64,000 bases of DNA from Fibrobacter sp. UBA7003 (GCA_002449765.1 DJXN01000004.1:166932-230931), one strand, 5' to 3'. Counted from the first letter of the stretch, positions 39,164 to 48,615 are shown. Translations and numbers: made by a program. Notes: a model not told the origin generated them from the sequence alone.

Positions 39164-39207
39164 GGGCAAACAAGTTTGCCCCCCCGCACAAGTCTTTGAC
39201 TTGTGCG
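39164..39207. repeat. Tandem palindromes between convergent genes
   Basis: GGGCAAA-CAAG-TTTGCCC (39164-39181) and CGCACAAGTC-TTT-GACTTGTGCG (39185-39207) side by side. Neither has a good T-run. They may be a REP-like element or a pair of weak convergent terminators. Confidence 0.6.
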
Positions 39208-39239
39208 TTAATGAATGCAGTTCTCGGGCGATGGAATAT

Positions 39240-39770
39240 TTAATCGATCAATTCCACGTGCAGGTGTTCGGCTTCGCCTTTTTCCCAGAGAACGCGGGCT
39301 CGACCGGCAAGGCGCTTCTGCGCTATTTCGATAACGGACTTACGTTCTTCGAGAAGCAGTCCCTTCAAGCGAAAGTCGAGAGCCTTGTTCTCATAATGTT
39401 TGGAATTGCGGACGTGGTAAGGATAATCGTTTCCGCTTGTTATGACGGGCACATATTCGAAACCCATCACCTCATGAAATGCGTTCACGATTTCAAGGCC
39501 CACGGAATCCATCGCTGGCTCCAGGCTTTCGAGGTACACCCCCTGTTTTTGTCGAGTCCGCTTGAGCAAAAGTCTATGGACCCCTCCCTGCGAAAAGGGC
39601 TTATGCGACATTTTCAACTGCCGTAGATACTCTTCCGCATCAAAAACAACCTCCGTTTCCGGTTTGGGCTCGAACTTCTGAACAGGGCGATCATTTGTCC
39701 TAATAAGCAGATAGACTCCCAAAAGTAGGAGTATTGCCAAAAAAGGAGCTGCGAAGGTCACATATTTCAT
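39240..39770 (-). CDS. Peptidase M15-like (DD-carboxypeptidase fold) exported protein
   Basis: 176 residues. An N-terminal signal or anchor helix (VTFAAPFLAILLLLGVYLLI). The pattern SGND then HVRNSKHYENKALDFRL, followed by EAEHLHVEL, contains the zinc ligands expected for M15A-type peptidases (H-x6-D and H-x-H). Members trim peptidoglycan stem peptides. Smaller than most characterised enzymes, but the motif set looks complete. AAGAG precedes the ATG. Confidence 0.8.
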   Translation of the reverse strand: MKYVTFAAPFLAILLLLGVYLLIRTNDRPVQKFEPKPETEVVFDAEEYLRQLKMSHKPFSQGGVHRLLLKRTRQKQGVYLESLEPAMDSVGLEIVNAFHEVMGFEYVPVITSGNDYPYHVRNSKHYENKALDFRLKGLLLEERKSVIEIAQKRLAGRARVLWEKGEAEHLHVELID

Positions 39771-39802
39771 CGTTCTCTTTAAAAATAACTATTTTGAGAG
39801 AC

Positions 39803-40147
39803 ATGAAAAAGATTATTTCCATCGCACTTTTCTCCCTCCTCGCCCTCTCCTTTAGCGGATGCCAAAAGGATGAAGGTCAGTTCGTCGGATGCTGGCTTGG
39901 CGAAGCCAACATGATTTTCGAAGTCATCCCGAACGAAGGCAACAACTACATCATCCGCAACATCAACGGCGACCTCGACGCCTCCTATAAGGACGGAGCC
40001 ATTCGCGGCAAGAATTCCTACGACATGGAATACCTGATGAGGGTCAAGGGCGATTCTGCCTTCTACGAATTCGGTGGTGTCACAACCGGATACAAGAGGA
40101 TTTCCAAGGACGAATACAACAGGATTTTCGAATCCCTGAAGAAGTAG
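39803..40147 (+). CDS. Small lipoprotein of unknown function
   Basis: 114 residues from the ATG at 39803. Lipobox LLALSFSGCQKD. The mature part is beta-rich (VGCWLGEANMIFEVIP, YIIRNINGDLDASY, YLMRVKGDSAFYEF), possibly a small lipocalin-like or META-like barrel, but no family could be named. It ends 2 bp from the convergent PDZ-thioredoxin gene. Confidence 0.7.
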   Translation: MKKIISIALFSLLALSFSGCQKDEGQFVGCWLGEANMIFEVIPNEGNNYIIRNINGDLDASYKDGAIRGKNSYDMEYLMRVKGDSAFYEFGGVTTGYKRISKDEYNRIFESLKK

Positions 40148-40149
40148 TC

Positions 40150-40926
40150 CTATTTTCCTTCCATTGTTTCGCGGACAACCTGTTCGAGCGCCTTCGCGTT
40201 CGGCACTCCGCTCCAGACACCCTTGATGTAGCCTTCGCCGTCGAGCAGCATGAGCGTCGGTACGGCGCGGATTCCGTAGCGGCGCCAAAAGTCCTTGGTC
40301 GCATCGCGATATAGCGGATAAGGAGAACGATGCTGACGTTCATAGAACGCGTTGAGCGTCGAAAGGGGTTCGTCGGCAATTCCAATGACCTCAAGCCCCT
40401 GGTTGCCGAGCTTGTTGTAAAGATTTTCGAGAATCGGGAGGGTCTGGCGGCATGGTCCGCACCAGGTCGCCCAAAAATCGAGAAGCGTCGCCTTGGGTTT
40501 TACCTTGCGCTTTTCGCCGTTCTGGTAGAAGTTCTTGCCGAATTCCGCCATCTTGCTCCCGATGGCAGAACCCGTGAGACTGCTGATGTCATCGGGACGG
40601 TCGGTGAGCTTCACCTTGAGATTTTTCTTCTTGCCATCGCGAAGTATTTCGACAGCGACAACTGCTCCCGCCTTCGAAGACGAAATGACGGAGGTTATCT
40701 GCGACATGTCGGTAAGCGGCTTGCCCGCAAAACCGATGACCTTGTCGCCTGCGACAATGCCTGCGGCCACGCAGCCAGAACCAGGATGTACGCCTTTCAC
40801 ATCGAGCGCGAGGTGGTTTTCAAATTCGACCTTCTTGAAGATGAGGCCGAGCCACGGTCCCGCAAACGAAGGCGCAACAGCAAACAGTAGTGAAAACAAC
40901 AACGTGCGCTTCAAATTATTCATCAT
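40150..40926 (-). CDS. Exported PDZ-thioredoxin (TlpA-like) fusion
   Basis: 258 residues. Signal peptide LKRTLLFSLLFAVAPSFA. Residues 25-115 are a PDZ domain (GVHPGSGCVAAGIVAGDKVI, GFAGKPL). Residues 145-255 are a TlpA/ResA-like thioredoxin domain with active site WCGPC in LLDFWATWCGPCRQT and the cis-Pro region VPTLMLLD. Probably a periplasmic thiol-disulfide protein targeted to specific partners by its PDZ unit. AGGAAATGAA precedes the ATG. Next upstream is 40936, 9 bp away. Confidence 0.88.
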   Translation of the reverse strand: MMNNLKRTLLFSLLFAVAPSFAGPWLGLIFKKVEFENHLALDVKGVHPGSGCVAAGIVAGDKVIGFAGKPLTDMSQITSVISSSKAGAVVAVEILRDGKKKNLKVKLTDRPDDISSLTGSAIGSKMAEFGKNFYQNGEKRKVKPKATLLDFWATWCGPCRQTLPILENLYNKLGNQGLEVIGIADEPLSTLNAFYERQHRSPYPLYRDATKDFWRRYGIRAVPTLMLLDGEGYIKGVWSGVPNAKALEQVVRETMEGK

Positions 40927-40935
40927 TTCATTTCC

Positions 40936-41508
40936 TTAAAAAAACAGCAGCGAAAAGCGGATGTTCACTATAAGGCGACCGCTCTCGTCCACGAGGAGTC
41001 GATCGTTCATCTTGGTGACTGGTTCGCCCAGAAGGTAGCTTGCCTGGACCTCGATTCTTCCTAGCAATTCGGTCTTCTTGAAAAACAGGATGTCGCGTCC
41101 GTAACCGAATTCAACCGCTGGCGAAAAGAACCACTCATCAAAATGTTCCATGCAGAATACCGACGCAGAAAAATGCAAAAAATCGTCATGTCCCGTTTGA
41201 ATCAGCGCTCCCTTGAAATACCATCGCCAGTCAAGTCCGGTCTCAACGAATTCTCCCGCAATGGAAATTCCGCCATGGAGGCCAAGCGAATGAAGGCGAT
41301 GGATCCGGTATTCGGCATCGACATCGACAGTTCCGTCGAACCCGCGAAGGTAATACGCCAGCGAGACGCCCCCGCCAACAACAAAGCCCGGCATGGACAT
41401 GTCGCTGTCAGAAACCTCGTCCTCGACCGGGAGGCCCATAAAATCACGGCTCCACCCAAACGCTACGGCCAAAAGCAGGATCAGAAAAGACTTGAAGACA
41501 ACGTTCAT
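40936..41508 (-). CDS. Exported protein, probable outer-membrane barrel
   Basis: 190 residues from the ATG at 41508. Signal peptide FKSFLILLLAVAFGWS. The mature region is beta-rich with alternating patterns (GGGVSLAYYLRGFDGTVDVD, HGGISIAGEFVETGLDWRWYF, LGRIEVQASYLLGE) and ends in aromatic FSLLFF, as outer-membrane proteins often do. Family not recognised. It is likely co-transcribed with the PDZ-thioredoxin gene. Confidence 0.7.
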   Translation of the reverse strand: MNVVFKSFLILLLAVAFGWSRDFMGLPVEDEVSDSDMSMPGFVVGGGVSLAYYLRGFDGTVDVDAEYRIHRLHSLGLHGGISIAGEFVETGLDWRWYFKGALIQTGHDDFLHFSASVFCMEHFDEWFFSPAVEFGYGRDILFFKKTELLGRIEVQASYLLGEPVTKMNDRLLVDESGRLIVNIRFSLLFF

Positions 41509-41528
41509 TGTCAAAAACACAAATAAAC

Positions 41529-42704
41529 TTATTTCTTCGGATTTCGGTCGTCATATTCGCCGAGCGACTTATAGCCGTCGTTCAGCATCGCATCCATGAG
41601 TTCGTTTCGCATGGCGTGGGCAGCCATCCAGCGGAAAGCCACCACGGAATAGCACTGCACCGCATCGACACCGAGCTTGATGAGGTCGTAAATCTTGTAC
41701 CCGTGGTCAATGCCGCCGCACGCAATAACGCTCATCTGCGGATAATGTTCGCGAATATACTTCACGTTCCACACCATGTTGTCGAACAGCGGACGACCAG
41801 ACATGCCACCGCAGTCGCCATCGGCACGGAGAGGCTTGAGATCCTCAAGTTTTACGTTCACGGGCAGTTCGCTCAGTTTCGCGGTCGGGTACGTATTCCC
41901 GATGACAACCCCATTCACGCCCGTACGTACAAGCATTTCCATAATGGAAATCAGGTGCCGTTCCGAAAGGTCGGGGCTGAGTTTCGCATACACCGCCTTG
42001 CGCAGTCCGAGACCGTTCCTGAAATTCATTATTTCGGTAAAGATACGTTCCGAAAAACTCATGTCGAGGTCCACGCGTGACTCGCCTGTATTGGGGCAGC
42101 TCACGTTGATTTCGATATAGTCACCTGCACGGTAGGCAATCGAGAAACTTTCGAGGATATCCTTCAGCTTTTCTTCGGGGTCCGTAAGTCCCGGAGTCTC
42201 CGCGACCGAGATACCCACACAGAGGCCCGCCTTGTGCGCCTTCACGAGTTGCGCATCCACACGCTTCGCAATGACCTCCACACCTTCGTTATTGAGGCCC
42301 ATACTATTGTGGATGGCACGGTCCTCTTCCAAGAAACCGATGCGCGGACGATGCGTATTCCCTTCGCGGAAATGGCGAGTCGCCGTTCCCACGGTAATGC
42401 CACCAAAGCCGACATTTGCGTAATCCTTGATACGGAGAGCCGTCTTGTTCGCGCCGGCCGCCAAAATGATGGGGCAACCGAGATAGAGCGAATTGCTGTG
42501 GTCCGAAAAAGTGATGACACGCTTAAGAGGCTTGCTCAAATCCGGGCGTCCGCCCATGAATGGGATAAACGGAGCAAAACGAGCGGCATACTTGAACGAG
42601 TCGTGCCTGAACTCCGGGGAATTGTGGAAAATCTTACGAATAAGCGCAAGAACCTTGTCGCTAAAACGCAAATAGTATTCGTGGTTGATGCAATCGTTCG
42701 CCAT
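41529..42704 (-). CDS. pyrD: Dihydroorotate dehydrogenase-like FMN protein
   Basis: 391 residues from the ATG at 42704. Class 2-like layout with an N-terminal extension. ANVGFGGITVGTATRH, IEINVSCPNTGES, VYAKLSPDLSERHLISIMEM, NGVVIGNTYP and the FMN-phosphate site IACGGIDHGYKIYDLIKLGV match the DHODH family (oxidation of dihydroorotate in pyrimidine synthesis). The conserved Ser/Cys base region could not be pinned down, so a related FMN oxidoreductase is possible. Divergent from the dipeptidase with 33 bp between starts, and no Shine-Dalgarno. Confidence 0.8.
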   Translation of the reverse strand: MANDCINHEYYLRFSDKVLALIRKIFHNSPEFRHDSFKYAARFAPFIPFMGGRPDLSKPLKRVITFSDHSNSLYLGCPIILAAGANKTALRIKDYANVGFGGITVGTATRHFREGNTHRPRIGFLEEDRAIHNSMGLNNEGVEVIAKRVDAQLVKAHKAGLCVGISVAETPGLTDPEEKLKDILESFSIAYRAGDYIEINVSCPNTGESRVDLDMSFSERIFTEIMNFRNGLGLRKAVYAKLSPDLSERHLISIMEMLVRTGVNGVVIGNTYPTAKLSELPVNVKLEDLKPLRADGDCGGMSGRPLFDNMVWNVKYIREHYPQMSVIACGGIDHGYKIYDLIKLGVDAVQCYSVVAFRWMAAHAMRNELMDAMLNDGYKSLGEYDDRNPKK

Positions 42705-42737
42705 ATTATTTAAATTACAAAAAAAAGAGGTTAAAAA

Positions 42738-44111
42738 GTGCTTACGAACGTAGAAAATAGAATCCAAGAGAGTTTCCCCAGCTATATCGATGCCCTCAAG
42801 CGGCTTGTGCGCATTCCGTCTATCAGTTTCGACAATTTTGACCAGAAATTCGTGCAACAGAGCGCGGAAGCCGTCAAGAAAATGTTCGTGGAGGCCGGTC
42901 TTAAGAACGTGCAGTTCCTGCTGCCGCCGAGCGGGAGGGCAACCGTATATGCCGAAAGCCTCACGAGCCCCGACAAGCCCACGATTTTACTCTACGCGCA
43001 TCACGATGTGCAACCCACCATGCGCGAGGCTTTGTGGAACAGCGCCCCGTTTGAGCCCGAAATCCGCGGCGACCGCATCTACGGGCGCGGCACCGCCGAC
43101 GACAAGGCGGGCATAATCACGCACCTTGCGGCATTCAAGCAGGTACGCGAAATGCTCGGCGACAAGGGACCAAACCTCAAGTTTATCATCGAGGGCGAAG
43201 AAGAATCCGGAAGCGCGGGCTTCGCAGAAATATTGCGCGAGCACGCGAAACTCCTGAAGTGCGACGCGGTGATTGTGGCCGACCTCGGGAACTTCGCGAA
43301 GGGGACTCCCTCCATCACGACAACTCTCCGCGGGATGAGCGCGGTGAACATCACCCTCCGCAGCACCAAGACGCCGCTCCATTCCGGCAGCTGGTCAGGC
43401 CCGATTCCCGACCCCGCTCAGGCACTCTGCCGCATGATAGCGTCGCTGACCGACGAGCGCGGGAACATCGCCATCCCGAATTTTGAGGATGGCCTCGTAC
43501 CGCCTACGCCCGAAGAACTGGAATCGTACCGCAGTCTCGGCTACAGCGAAAAGACGTTCCGCAGCGAGAGCGGCGTTTTGGACAAAGTAAGCCTCACCGT
43601 CCCCGAAGGGGAAATTCTCGAATCGCTCTGGCGCAGGCCATCCATCGTGGTGACCGCGATGGAGTCGGGCAACCGATCGAGCGCGGGAAACGTGCTCCAG
43701 GACTGCGCCTACGCCCGCATCGGAATCAGGCTTGCGCCCGGTATGAATGCGGACCGCTGTTCACAAATGCTCGTGGACTTTTTGAAGGCTCAGGTCCCGA
43801 ACGGGCTCGAATTTACCGCCGAAATCGAGGACGGTGCAAACCCGTTCGTCACCGACACGCAGCACCCCTTCTTCAAGAAGATGAGCGAAGCAATGGCGCA
43901 AGCCTACAAGAACGATACCAAGTTCATCGGCTGCGGGGCTAGCATCCCGGGTGCAGAACTCTTCCGCAAGACCTTCGGCGACATTCCCATACTGCTCACC
44001 GGCCTCGAGGACCCCGAATGCGCGGCCCACGGCGAAAACGAAAGCCTCTACCTCCCCGATTTCAAGTCGGGAATCGTCGCCGAAACACTATTCTTTATCT
44101 CGCTTGCATAA
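42738..44111 (+). CDS. M20-family metallopeptidase (dipeptidase)
   Basis: 457 residues from a GTG at 42738 with AGAGG 7 nt upstream. Zinc-site motifs of the M20 family: LLYAHHDVQP, GRGTADDKAG, then EGEEESGSAG with the catalytic Glu pair. The dimerisation domain follows (TTLRGMSAVNITLRS, TPLHSGSWSGP), and the last His is near GLEDPECAAHGENE. This subtype is usually annotated as cytosolic nonspecific or carnosinase-like dipeptidase; the exact substrate is unknown. Confidence 0.9.
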   Translation: MLTNVENRIQESFPSYIDALKRLVRIPSISFDNFDQKFVQQSAEAVKKMFVEAGLKNVQFLLPPSGRATVYAESLTSPDKPTILLYAHHDVQPTMREALWNSAPFEPEIRGDRIYGRGTADDKAGIITHLAAFKQVREMLGDKGPNLKFIIEGEEESGSAGFAEILREHAKLLKCDAVIVADLGNFAKGTPSITTTLRGMSAVNITLRSTKTPLHSGSWSGPIPDPAQALCRMIASLTDERGNIAIPNFEDGLVPPTPEELESYRSLGYSEKTFRSESGVLDKVSLTVPEGEILESLWRRPSIVVTAMESGNRSSAGNVLQDCAYARIGIRLAPGMNADRCSQMLVDFLKAQVPNGLEFTAEIEDGANPFVTDTQHPFFKKMSEAMAQAYKNDTKFIGCGASIPGAELFRKTFGDIPILLTGLEDPECAAHGENESLYLPDFKSGIVAETLFFISLA

Positions 44112-44151
44112 AGCGACCCCGTTTTTTTAGAATTTGCTATATTGGAAACCT

Positions 44152-44841
44152 ATGAAAAAGAACCTGGTTGTATTGACGGGCGCAGGAATTAGCGCAGAAT
44201 CCGGACTCCGCACCTTCCGCGGAAACGACGGGATGTGGGAACACGAGAATATCGAGGACGTATGTACGCCCGGCGCGCTCAGGCGCGACCCGAAGCGCGT
44301 GATGGACTTTTACAACTTCTTGCGCAAGGGACTCCCCGAACACAAGCCGAACGCAGCCCACATTGCACTCGCCGAACTCGAGAAGCGCCTAGGCGACCGT
44401 TTTCTGCTGGTGACCCAGAACGTTGACGACCTTCATGAACGTGCGGGCAGCAAGCGCATCTTGCACATGCACGGCGACCTGATGAAGCTCCGCTGCATGA
44501 ACCACCCCGACCACGAATTCATGTTCAAGGGTGAAGAAACGCTCGAGACCAAGTGTCCGTTCTGCGGAGCAGGCACCCGCCCCGACATCGTGTTCTTTGA
44601 GGAAGTTCCGCTCTACATGGACATGATACAGAACGCACTGCGCGACTGCGACGAGTTCGTGTACATCGGCACGAGCAGCGTCGTGTACCCCGCCGCCGGT
44701 TTCAAGAACTTTGCCAAGCGCTTTGGCGCGAAGGTGACCTGCCTCAACCTCGAAATTCCCGCACACGACCCGGATACCGACGTATTTGTGCAGGGCAAGG
44801 CGACCGAAATCGTACCCAAGTGGTGCGAAGAGTTTGTATAA
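44152..44841 (+). CDS. cobB: NAD-dependent protein deacylase (sirtuin)
   Basis: 229 residues from the ATG at 44152. Sirtuin motifs: LTGAGISAESGLRTFRG, TQNVDDLHERAG, catalytic His in HMHGDL, one zinc site (RCMNHPDHEF and KCPFCG), RPDIVFFEE, IGTSSVVYPAAG. Class III sirtuins (CobB) remove acetyl and succinyl groups from lysines, e.g. on acetyl-CoA synthetase. It is followed after 1 bp by mqnE, so the two are translationally coupled. Confidence 0.93.
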   Translation: MKKNLVVLTGAGISAESGLRTFRGNDGMWEHENIEDVCTPGALRRDPKRVMDFYNFLRKGLPEHKPNAAHIALAELEKRLGDRFLLVTQNVDDLHERAGSKRILHMHGDLMKLRCMNHPDHEFMFKGEETLETKCPFCGAGTRPDIVFFEEVPLYMDMIQNALRDCDEFVYIGTSSVVYPAAGFKNFAKRFGAKVTCLNLEIPAHDPDTDVFVQGKATEIVPKWCEEFV

Positions 44842-44842
44842 A

Positions 44843-45883
44843 ATGCCGCGACTTAGCGAATCCGAAGCTTTAGACCTGTTTTTAAACGCACCGCTCGACG
44901 AACTCTGCGCACGCGCAAACGCCGAGAAGGAACGCCTGCACGGGAAATCCGTGTACTGGGTGAACAACCGCCAGATCAACTACACCAACGTGTGCGTACT
45001 GCACTGCAAGTTCTGCGCCTTCTCGAAAATCAAGAAGGATAGCCCCACCGCATACGACTGGGACTACGGCACCATCCGGAACAAGGCCGCAGAAGCGATT
45101 GCCGGAGGCGCACGGGAACTGCACATCGTAGGCGGGCTCCACCCGGACCATCCATTCGATTACTACATCGAGATGTTGCGCAAACTTCGCGTAGAATTCC
45201 CAAAAGTGAACCTGAAGGCTTTTACCGCGGTAGAGATTTGCCACTTCGCGAAAATCTCGGGCCAGACACCCCTGCAGATCATGACCACGCTCAAGGAAGC
45301 GGGCCTGGACGCCCTCCCCGGCGGAGGCGCCGAAATCTTGGTGCAGAGCGTGCGCGACCAGATTTGCCCCGGCAAGGAAACCGGCGAGGAATGGCTCGAC
45401 GTGCACCGCGCCGCACACAAGATTGGCATCCCGACAAATGCCACCATGCTGTTCGGGCACATCGAGAAGCCCGAGGACCGCATCGCCCACATGCGCATGC
45501 TGCGCGATCTGCAAGACGAAGCACCCGGATTCTTCGCGTTCATCCCGCTCGTGTACCACCCGGAGCACAACGCGCTGCACAAGATTGTCCCGAACATCAC
45601 GAGCGAAGAAGATATACTGCGCACGGTCGCAGTCGCCCGCCTCTTTTTGGACAACTTCCCGCATATCAAGGCCTACTGGATACAGATGGGCATCGAGACC
45701 GCGATGAAGGCGCTACACGCCGGAGCCTCCGACCTGGACGGCACGATTATCGAGGAAAAGATTACGCATGCGGCTGGCGCCACCGTACCCGTGGGCATGA
45801 GCCCCGAGCGCATGAAGTCGCTTATTGCAGGCGAAGGCCTTACCCCGGTCGAAAGGGATGCACTATACGAACGATTCTCCTAA
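44843..45883 (+). CDS. mqnE: Aminofutalosine synthase MqnE
   Basis: Radical SAM enzyme joining 3-[(1-carboxyvinyl)oxy]benzoate to SAM-derived adenosine to give 6-amino-6-deoxyfutalosine in the futalosine route to menaquinone. 346 residues from the ATG at 44843. Cluster ligands C51-x3-C55-x2-C58 (CVLHCKFC). VGGLHPDHPFDYY, LKAFTAVEI, AGLDALPGGGAEI and the TNATMLFGHIE strand favour MqnE over its relatives MqnC and CofH. The quinone would feed the fumarate reductase in this window. Terminator follows. Confidence 0.92.
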   Translation: MPRLSESEALDLFLNAPLDELCARANAEKERLHGKSVYWVNNRQINYTNVCVLHCKFCAFSKIKKDSPTAYDWDYGTIRNKAAEAIAGGARELHIVGGLHPDHPFDYYIEMLRKLRVEFPKVNLKAFTAVEICHFAKISGQTPLQIMTTLKEAGLDALPGGGAEILVQSVRDQICPGKETGEEWLDVHRAAHKIGIPTNATMLFGHIEKPEDRIAHMRMLRDLQDEAPGFFAFIPLVYHPEHNALHKIVPNITSEEDILRTVAVARLFLDNFPHIKAYWIQMGIETAMKALHAGASDLDGTIIEEKITHAAGATVPVGMSPERMKSLIAGEGLTPVERDALYERFS

Positions 45884-45885
45884 CG

Positions 45886-45914
45886 AGAATTGTTCTTTTG
45901 GCAATTCTTTTTTA
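45886..45914 (+). terminator. Terminator of cobB-mqnE
   Basis: AGAATTG (45886-45892) and CAATTCT (45902-45908) with a 9-nt loop, overlapping a run of seven T. Confidence 0.65.
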
Positions 45915-45920
45915 TACATT

Positions 45921-47585
45921 ATGGACATGAAGACGTTATCTAGAATTTTATCCGCACTCCTGCTGTTTGTGGCATTCTCCTTCGCCAACATAACGCAGGA
46001 TTCCTCCGTCAGTCGTTTCGACAAGCTCAACGACCTTGCCGCCACAGGCGACTCCGCCGTTGCGACTGTCGACGCCAACAAAACCTCTGCAACCGACGTT
46101 TCCAGCGCCGTGGATTCTATCGGTCGCTCTACTCCCTCCAGAATGACAGCCAATAAGAAGCGCGCCGTCTGGATTAAGCTCGAAGGCGACGTGGAACCCT
46201 CCATGTACGATTTCTGCGCACGCGCCATCGCCGACGCCCTCAAGGAAAATCCGGACTACATCGTATTCGAGATTAACACCTTCGGTGGCAGGCTCGATGC
46301 CGCATTCGACCTGGTCGACACCATCATGGCGGTCAAGGGCCCCGAGACCATCGCCCTCGTGAAGAAGAAGGCCATCAGCGCAGGCAGCCTCATCGCCCTC
46401 GCCTGCAAAAAACTCTACATGCTCGAAGCCACGACCATCGGTGACTGCGCGCCCATTGTGCAGGGCGGCGACGGCACCCCGCAAATCGTCGGCGAAAAAA
46501 TACAGTCCCCACTCCGCGCCAAGTTCAGGAACCTCGCCCAGCGCAACGGCTACCCCGAACTGCTCAGTTCCGCATTCGTAACTCCGGAACTCGAAGTGCT
46601 CGAACTCACCGCCAAGCTCGACAAGGGCAAGAAGACGGAACGCGACACGACGCTCATCATCGAGGGCCAGAAGTACGCCGTCCTCGACAGCGCCGACAAG
46701 AAGTTCTGGGGCGCCCCGAAGATTCTCGTAAAGAAGGGCGAACTCCTGACCATGACCGACAAGGAAGCCGAGGAACTCGGATTTTCGAAGGGCACGTTCA
46801 AGGACCGTAACGAATTCGAGACGACGCTTGCCATCGAGAAGGCCAGTGAAGTCGAGACCACGCTCGGCGAAGACATCGCCGCCGCCATCGCAGCAATCTC
46901 CGGCATATTGCTCATCATCGGGTTCGGCGCGCTCTATATCGAATTCAAGACCCCGGGCTTCGGGCTCTTCGGTATCATCGGCATCATCCTCATCGGCATC
47001 GTATTCCTCGGGCAGTTCGCACCGCAGCTCGACGGCTACATTCCCGCCATCTTGCTCGTCGCAGGCGTCATCCTCTTCCTTGTGGAAATATTCGTGATGC
47101 CCGGAACATTCCTGTTCGGCATCGGCGGCATCATCTGCATGATAATTGCGCTTGCGATGTCGTTCTCGCCCGCAGAGCTCCCGGAATACGTCCCCGACGC
47201 CGTCGAGACGACGTTCGATGCGACCCCATGGCTAATCGGCTTGCTCTACATGCTATGCTGTGCGGGCGTCGCGCTCGTGTTCCCGATTGCCGCGAGCAAG
47301 TACCTGATTCCGCTCCTGCCCGAAGGCTGGACCCCCATGCTCAAGACGGACCTCGAAACCGCGGCCTCCCCCACGGAATCCGTGCAGGAAGTGCATGTGG
47401 GCGACACCGGCACTGCAAAGACGTTTTTACGCCCCGTAGGCCAGGCAAGCTTTACCATGCCCGATGGCAGCACCAAGCTCTTTGACGTTCAGACCCACGG
47501 TGAAATCATCGAGGCAAACACTCGCGTGAAGGTCGAATCCGTGCAGGAAGGCCATATCTGGGTCGTTCTGGACGAGAACGCCTAA
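45921..47585 (+). CDS. NfeD-family membrane serine protease (ClpP-class)
   Basis: 554 residues from the ATG at 45921 (45927 also possible). Signal peptide, a short variable region (about 30-80), then a ClpP-like domain with the catalytic Ser in KAISAGSLIALAC and VFEINTFGGRLDAAFD. A cluster of four to five membrane helices spans about 315-460, and the C-terminus is an NfeD OB-fold (GDTGTAKTFLRP, ANTRVKVESVQEGHIW). Family members cleave stomatin/flotillin partners, and floA follows 42 bp downstream. Residues 32-77 look built from dispersed repeats. Confidence 0.9.
   Translation: MDMKTLSRILSALLLFVAFSFANITQDSSVSRFDKLNDLAATGDSAVATVDANKTSATDVSSAVDSIGRSTPSRMTANKKRAVWIKLEGDVEPSMYDFCARAIADALKENPDYIVFEINTFGGRLDAAFDLVDTIMAVKGPETIALVKKKAISAGSLIALACKKLYMLEATTIGDCAPIVQGGDGTPQIVGEKIQSPLRAKFRNLAQRNGYPELLSSAFVTPELEVLELTAKLDKGKKTERDTTLIIEGQKYAVLDSADKKFWGAPKILVKKGELLTMTDKEAEELGFSKGTFKDRNEFETTLAIEKASEVETTLGEDIAAAIAAISGILLIIGFGALYIEFKTPGFGLFGIIGIILIGIVFLGQFAPQLDGYIPAILLVAGVILFLVEIFVMPGTFLFGIGGIICMIIALAMSFSPAELPEYVPDAVETTFDATPWLIGLLYMLCCAGVALVFPIAASKYLIPLLPEGWTPMLKTDLETAASPTESVQEVHVGDTGTAKTFLRPVGQASFTMPDGSTKLFDVQTHGEIIEANTRVKVESVQEGHIWVVLDENA
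46014..46037 (+). repeat. Dispersed repeat inside nfeD (RFDKLNDL type)
   Basis: CGTTTCGACAAGCTCAACGA then CCTT, in frame. It shares its core with the intergenic element at 9876-9900. Confidence 0.65.
46122..46147 (+). repeat. Possible second repeat half inside nfeD
   Basis: CGGTCGCTCTACTCCCTCCA followed by GAATGACA resembles the right half of REP-type elements that end in GATGACA/GAATGACA, as at 53859-53902. In-frame. A weaker match than the left half. Confidence 0.45.
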
Positions 47586-47627
47586 AAATTTTAGTAGAAT
47601 TTGAAAAAATAACACCGGAGACAAACA

Positions 47628-48599
47628 ATGGATACACTCCTTATCGTTGGAATCATCATTGCGGCCATCGCCGTCATCATCCTTCTCGCCTTTATCGGCA
47701 AGTTCTTCAGCCTCTGGCTCCAGGCCTTGTTCTCCAGGGCAAACGTGAGCATTTTCCAGCTCATCGGTATGCGCCTGCGTAAGGTGCCCCCGCAGGTCAT
47801 CGTGGAAGCACGAATCCTCAGCTGCAAGGCGGGCCTTCCCGTAGACACGAACCTGCTCGAAGCCCACTACCTCAGCCGCGGTAACGTGCTCCGCGTGATT
47901 CAGGCCCTGATTGCAGCAAACAAGGCGAACATCAAGCTCAACTTTACGGAAGCCGCAGCTATCGACCTCGCCGGCCGTAACGTGCTCGAAGCCGTGCAGA
48001 TGTCCGTGAACCCGAAGGTCATCACGACCCCGAAGGTTTCGGCAGTGGCCCTCGACGGTATCCAGCTGCATGCCATTACGCGTATTACCGTGCGTGCCAG
48101 CATCCAGAAACTCGTCGGTGGCGCAGGCGAAGATACCGTAATCGCCCGTGTGGGTGAAGGCATCGTCTCGTCCATCGGTTCCGCACAAACTCACAAGGAC
48201 GTGCTCGAGAACCCGAACATGATTTCCAAGAAGGTGCTCGCATCGGGCCTCGACGCCGGTACCGCATTCGAAATTCTCTCCATCGACATCGCAGACGTGG
48301 ACGTGGGCCAGAACATCGGCGCCATCCTCGAAACCGACCGTGCCGAAGCCGACAAGAAGATTGCTCAGGCCAAGGCCGAAGAACGCCGCGCCATGGCTTA
48401 CGCCGCCGAACAGGAAATGAAGGCGAAGGTCATGGAAATGAAGGCGAAGCTCGTGGAAGCCGAAGCCCAGATCCCGATGGCCATGGCATCTGCTCTCCGC
48501 GACGGCAAGCTCGGCGTGATGGACTACTACAACCTCAAGAATATCGAAGCCGACACCCAGATGAGGAAGGAAATCGGCAACGCTCCCGAGGCCAAGTAA
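47628..48599 (+). CDS. floA: Flotillin-like protein FloA
   Basis: 323 residues. Bacterial flotillin-like scaffold of functional membrane microdomains. An N-terminal membrane hairpin ([20 protein letters not shown] and [10 protein letters not shown]), then the SPFH domain ([38 protein letters not shown]) and a coiled coil ([20 protein letters not shown]) characteristic of FloA/YqfA. Partner of the NfeD-type protease encoded just upstream. Confidence 0.95.
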   Translation: MDTLLIVGIIIAAIAVIILLAFIGKFFSLWLQALFSRANVSIFQLIGMRLRKVPPQVIVEARILSCKAGLPVDTNLLEAHYLSRGNVLRVIQALIAANKANIKLNFTEAAAIDLAGRNVLEAVQMSVNPKVITTPKVSAVALDGIQLHAITRITVRASIQKLVGGAGEDTVIARVGEGIVSSIGSAQTHKDVLENPNMISKKVLASGLDAGTAFEILSIDIADVDVGQNIGAILETDRAEADKKIAQAKAEERRAMAYAAEQEMKAKVMEMKAKLVEAEAQIPMAMASALRDGKLGVMDYYNLKNIEADTQMRKEIGNAPEAK

Positions 48600-48615
48600 A
48601 CGTTTGTAGGGCAAT

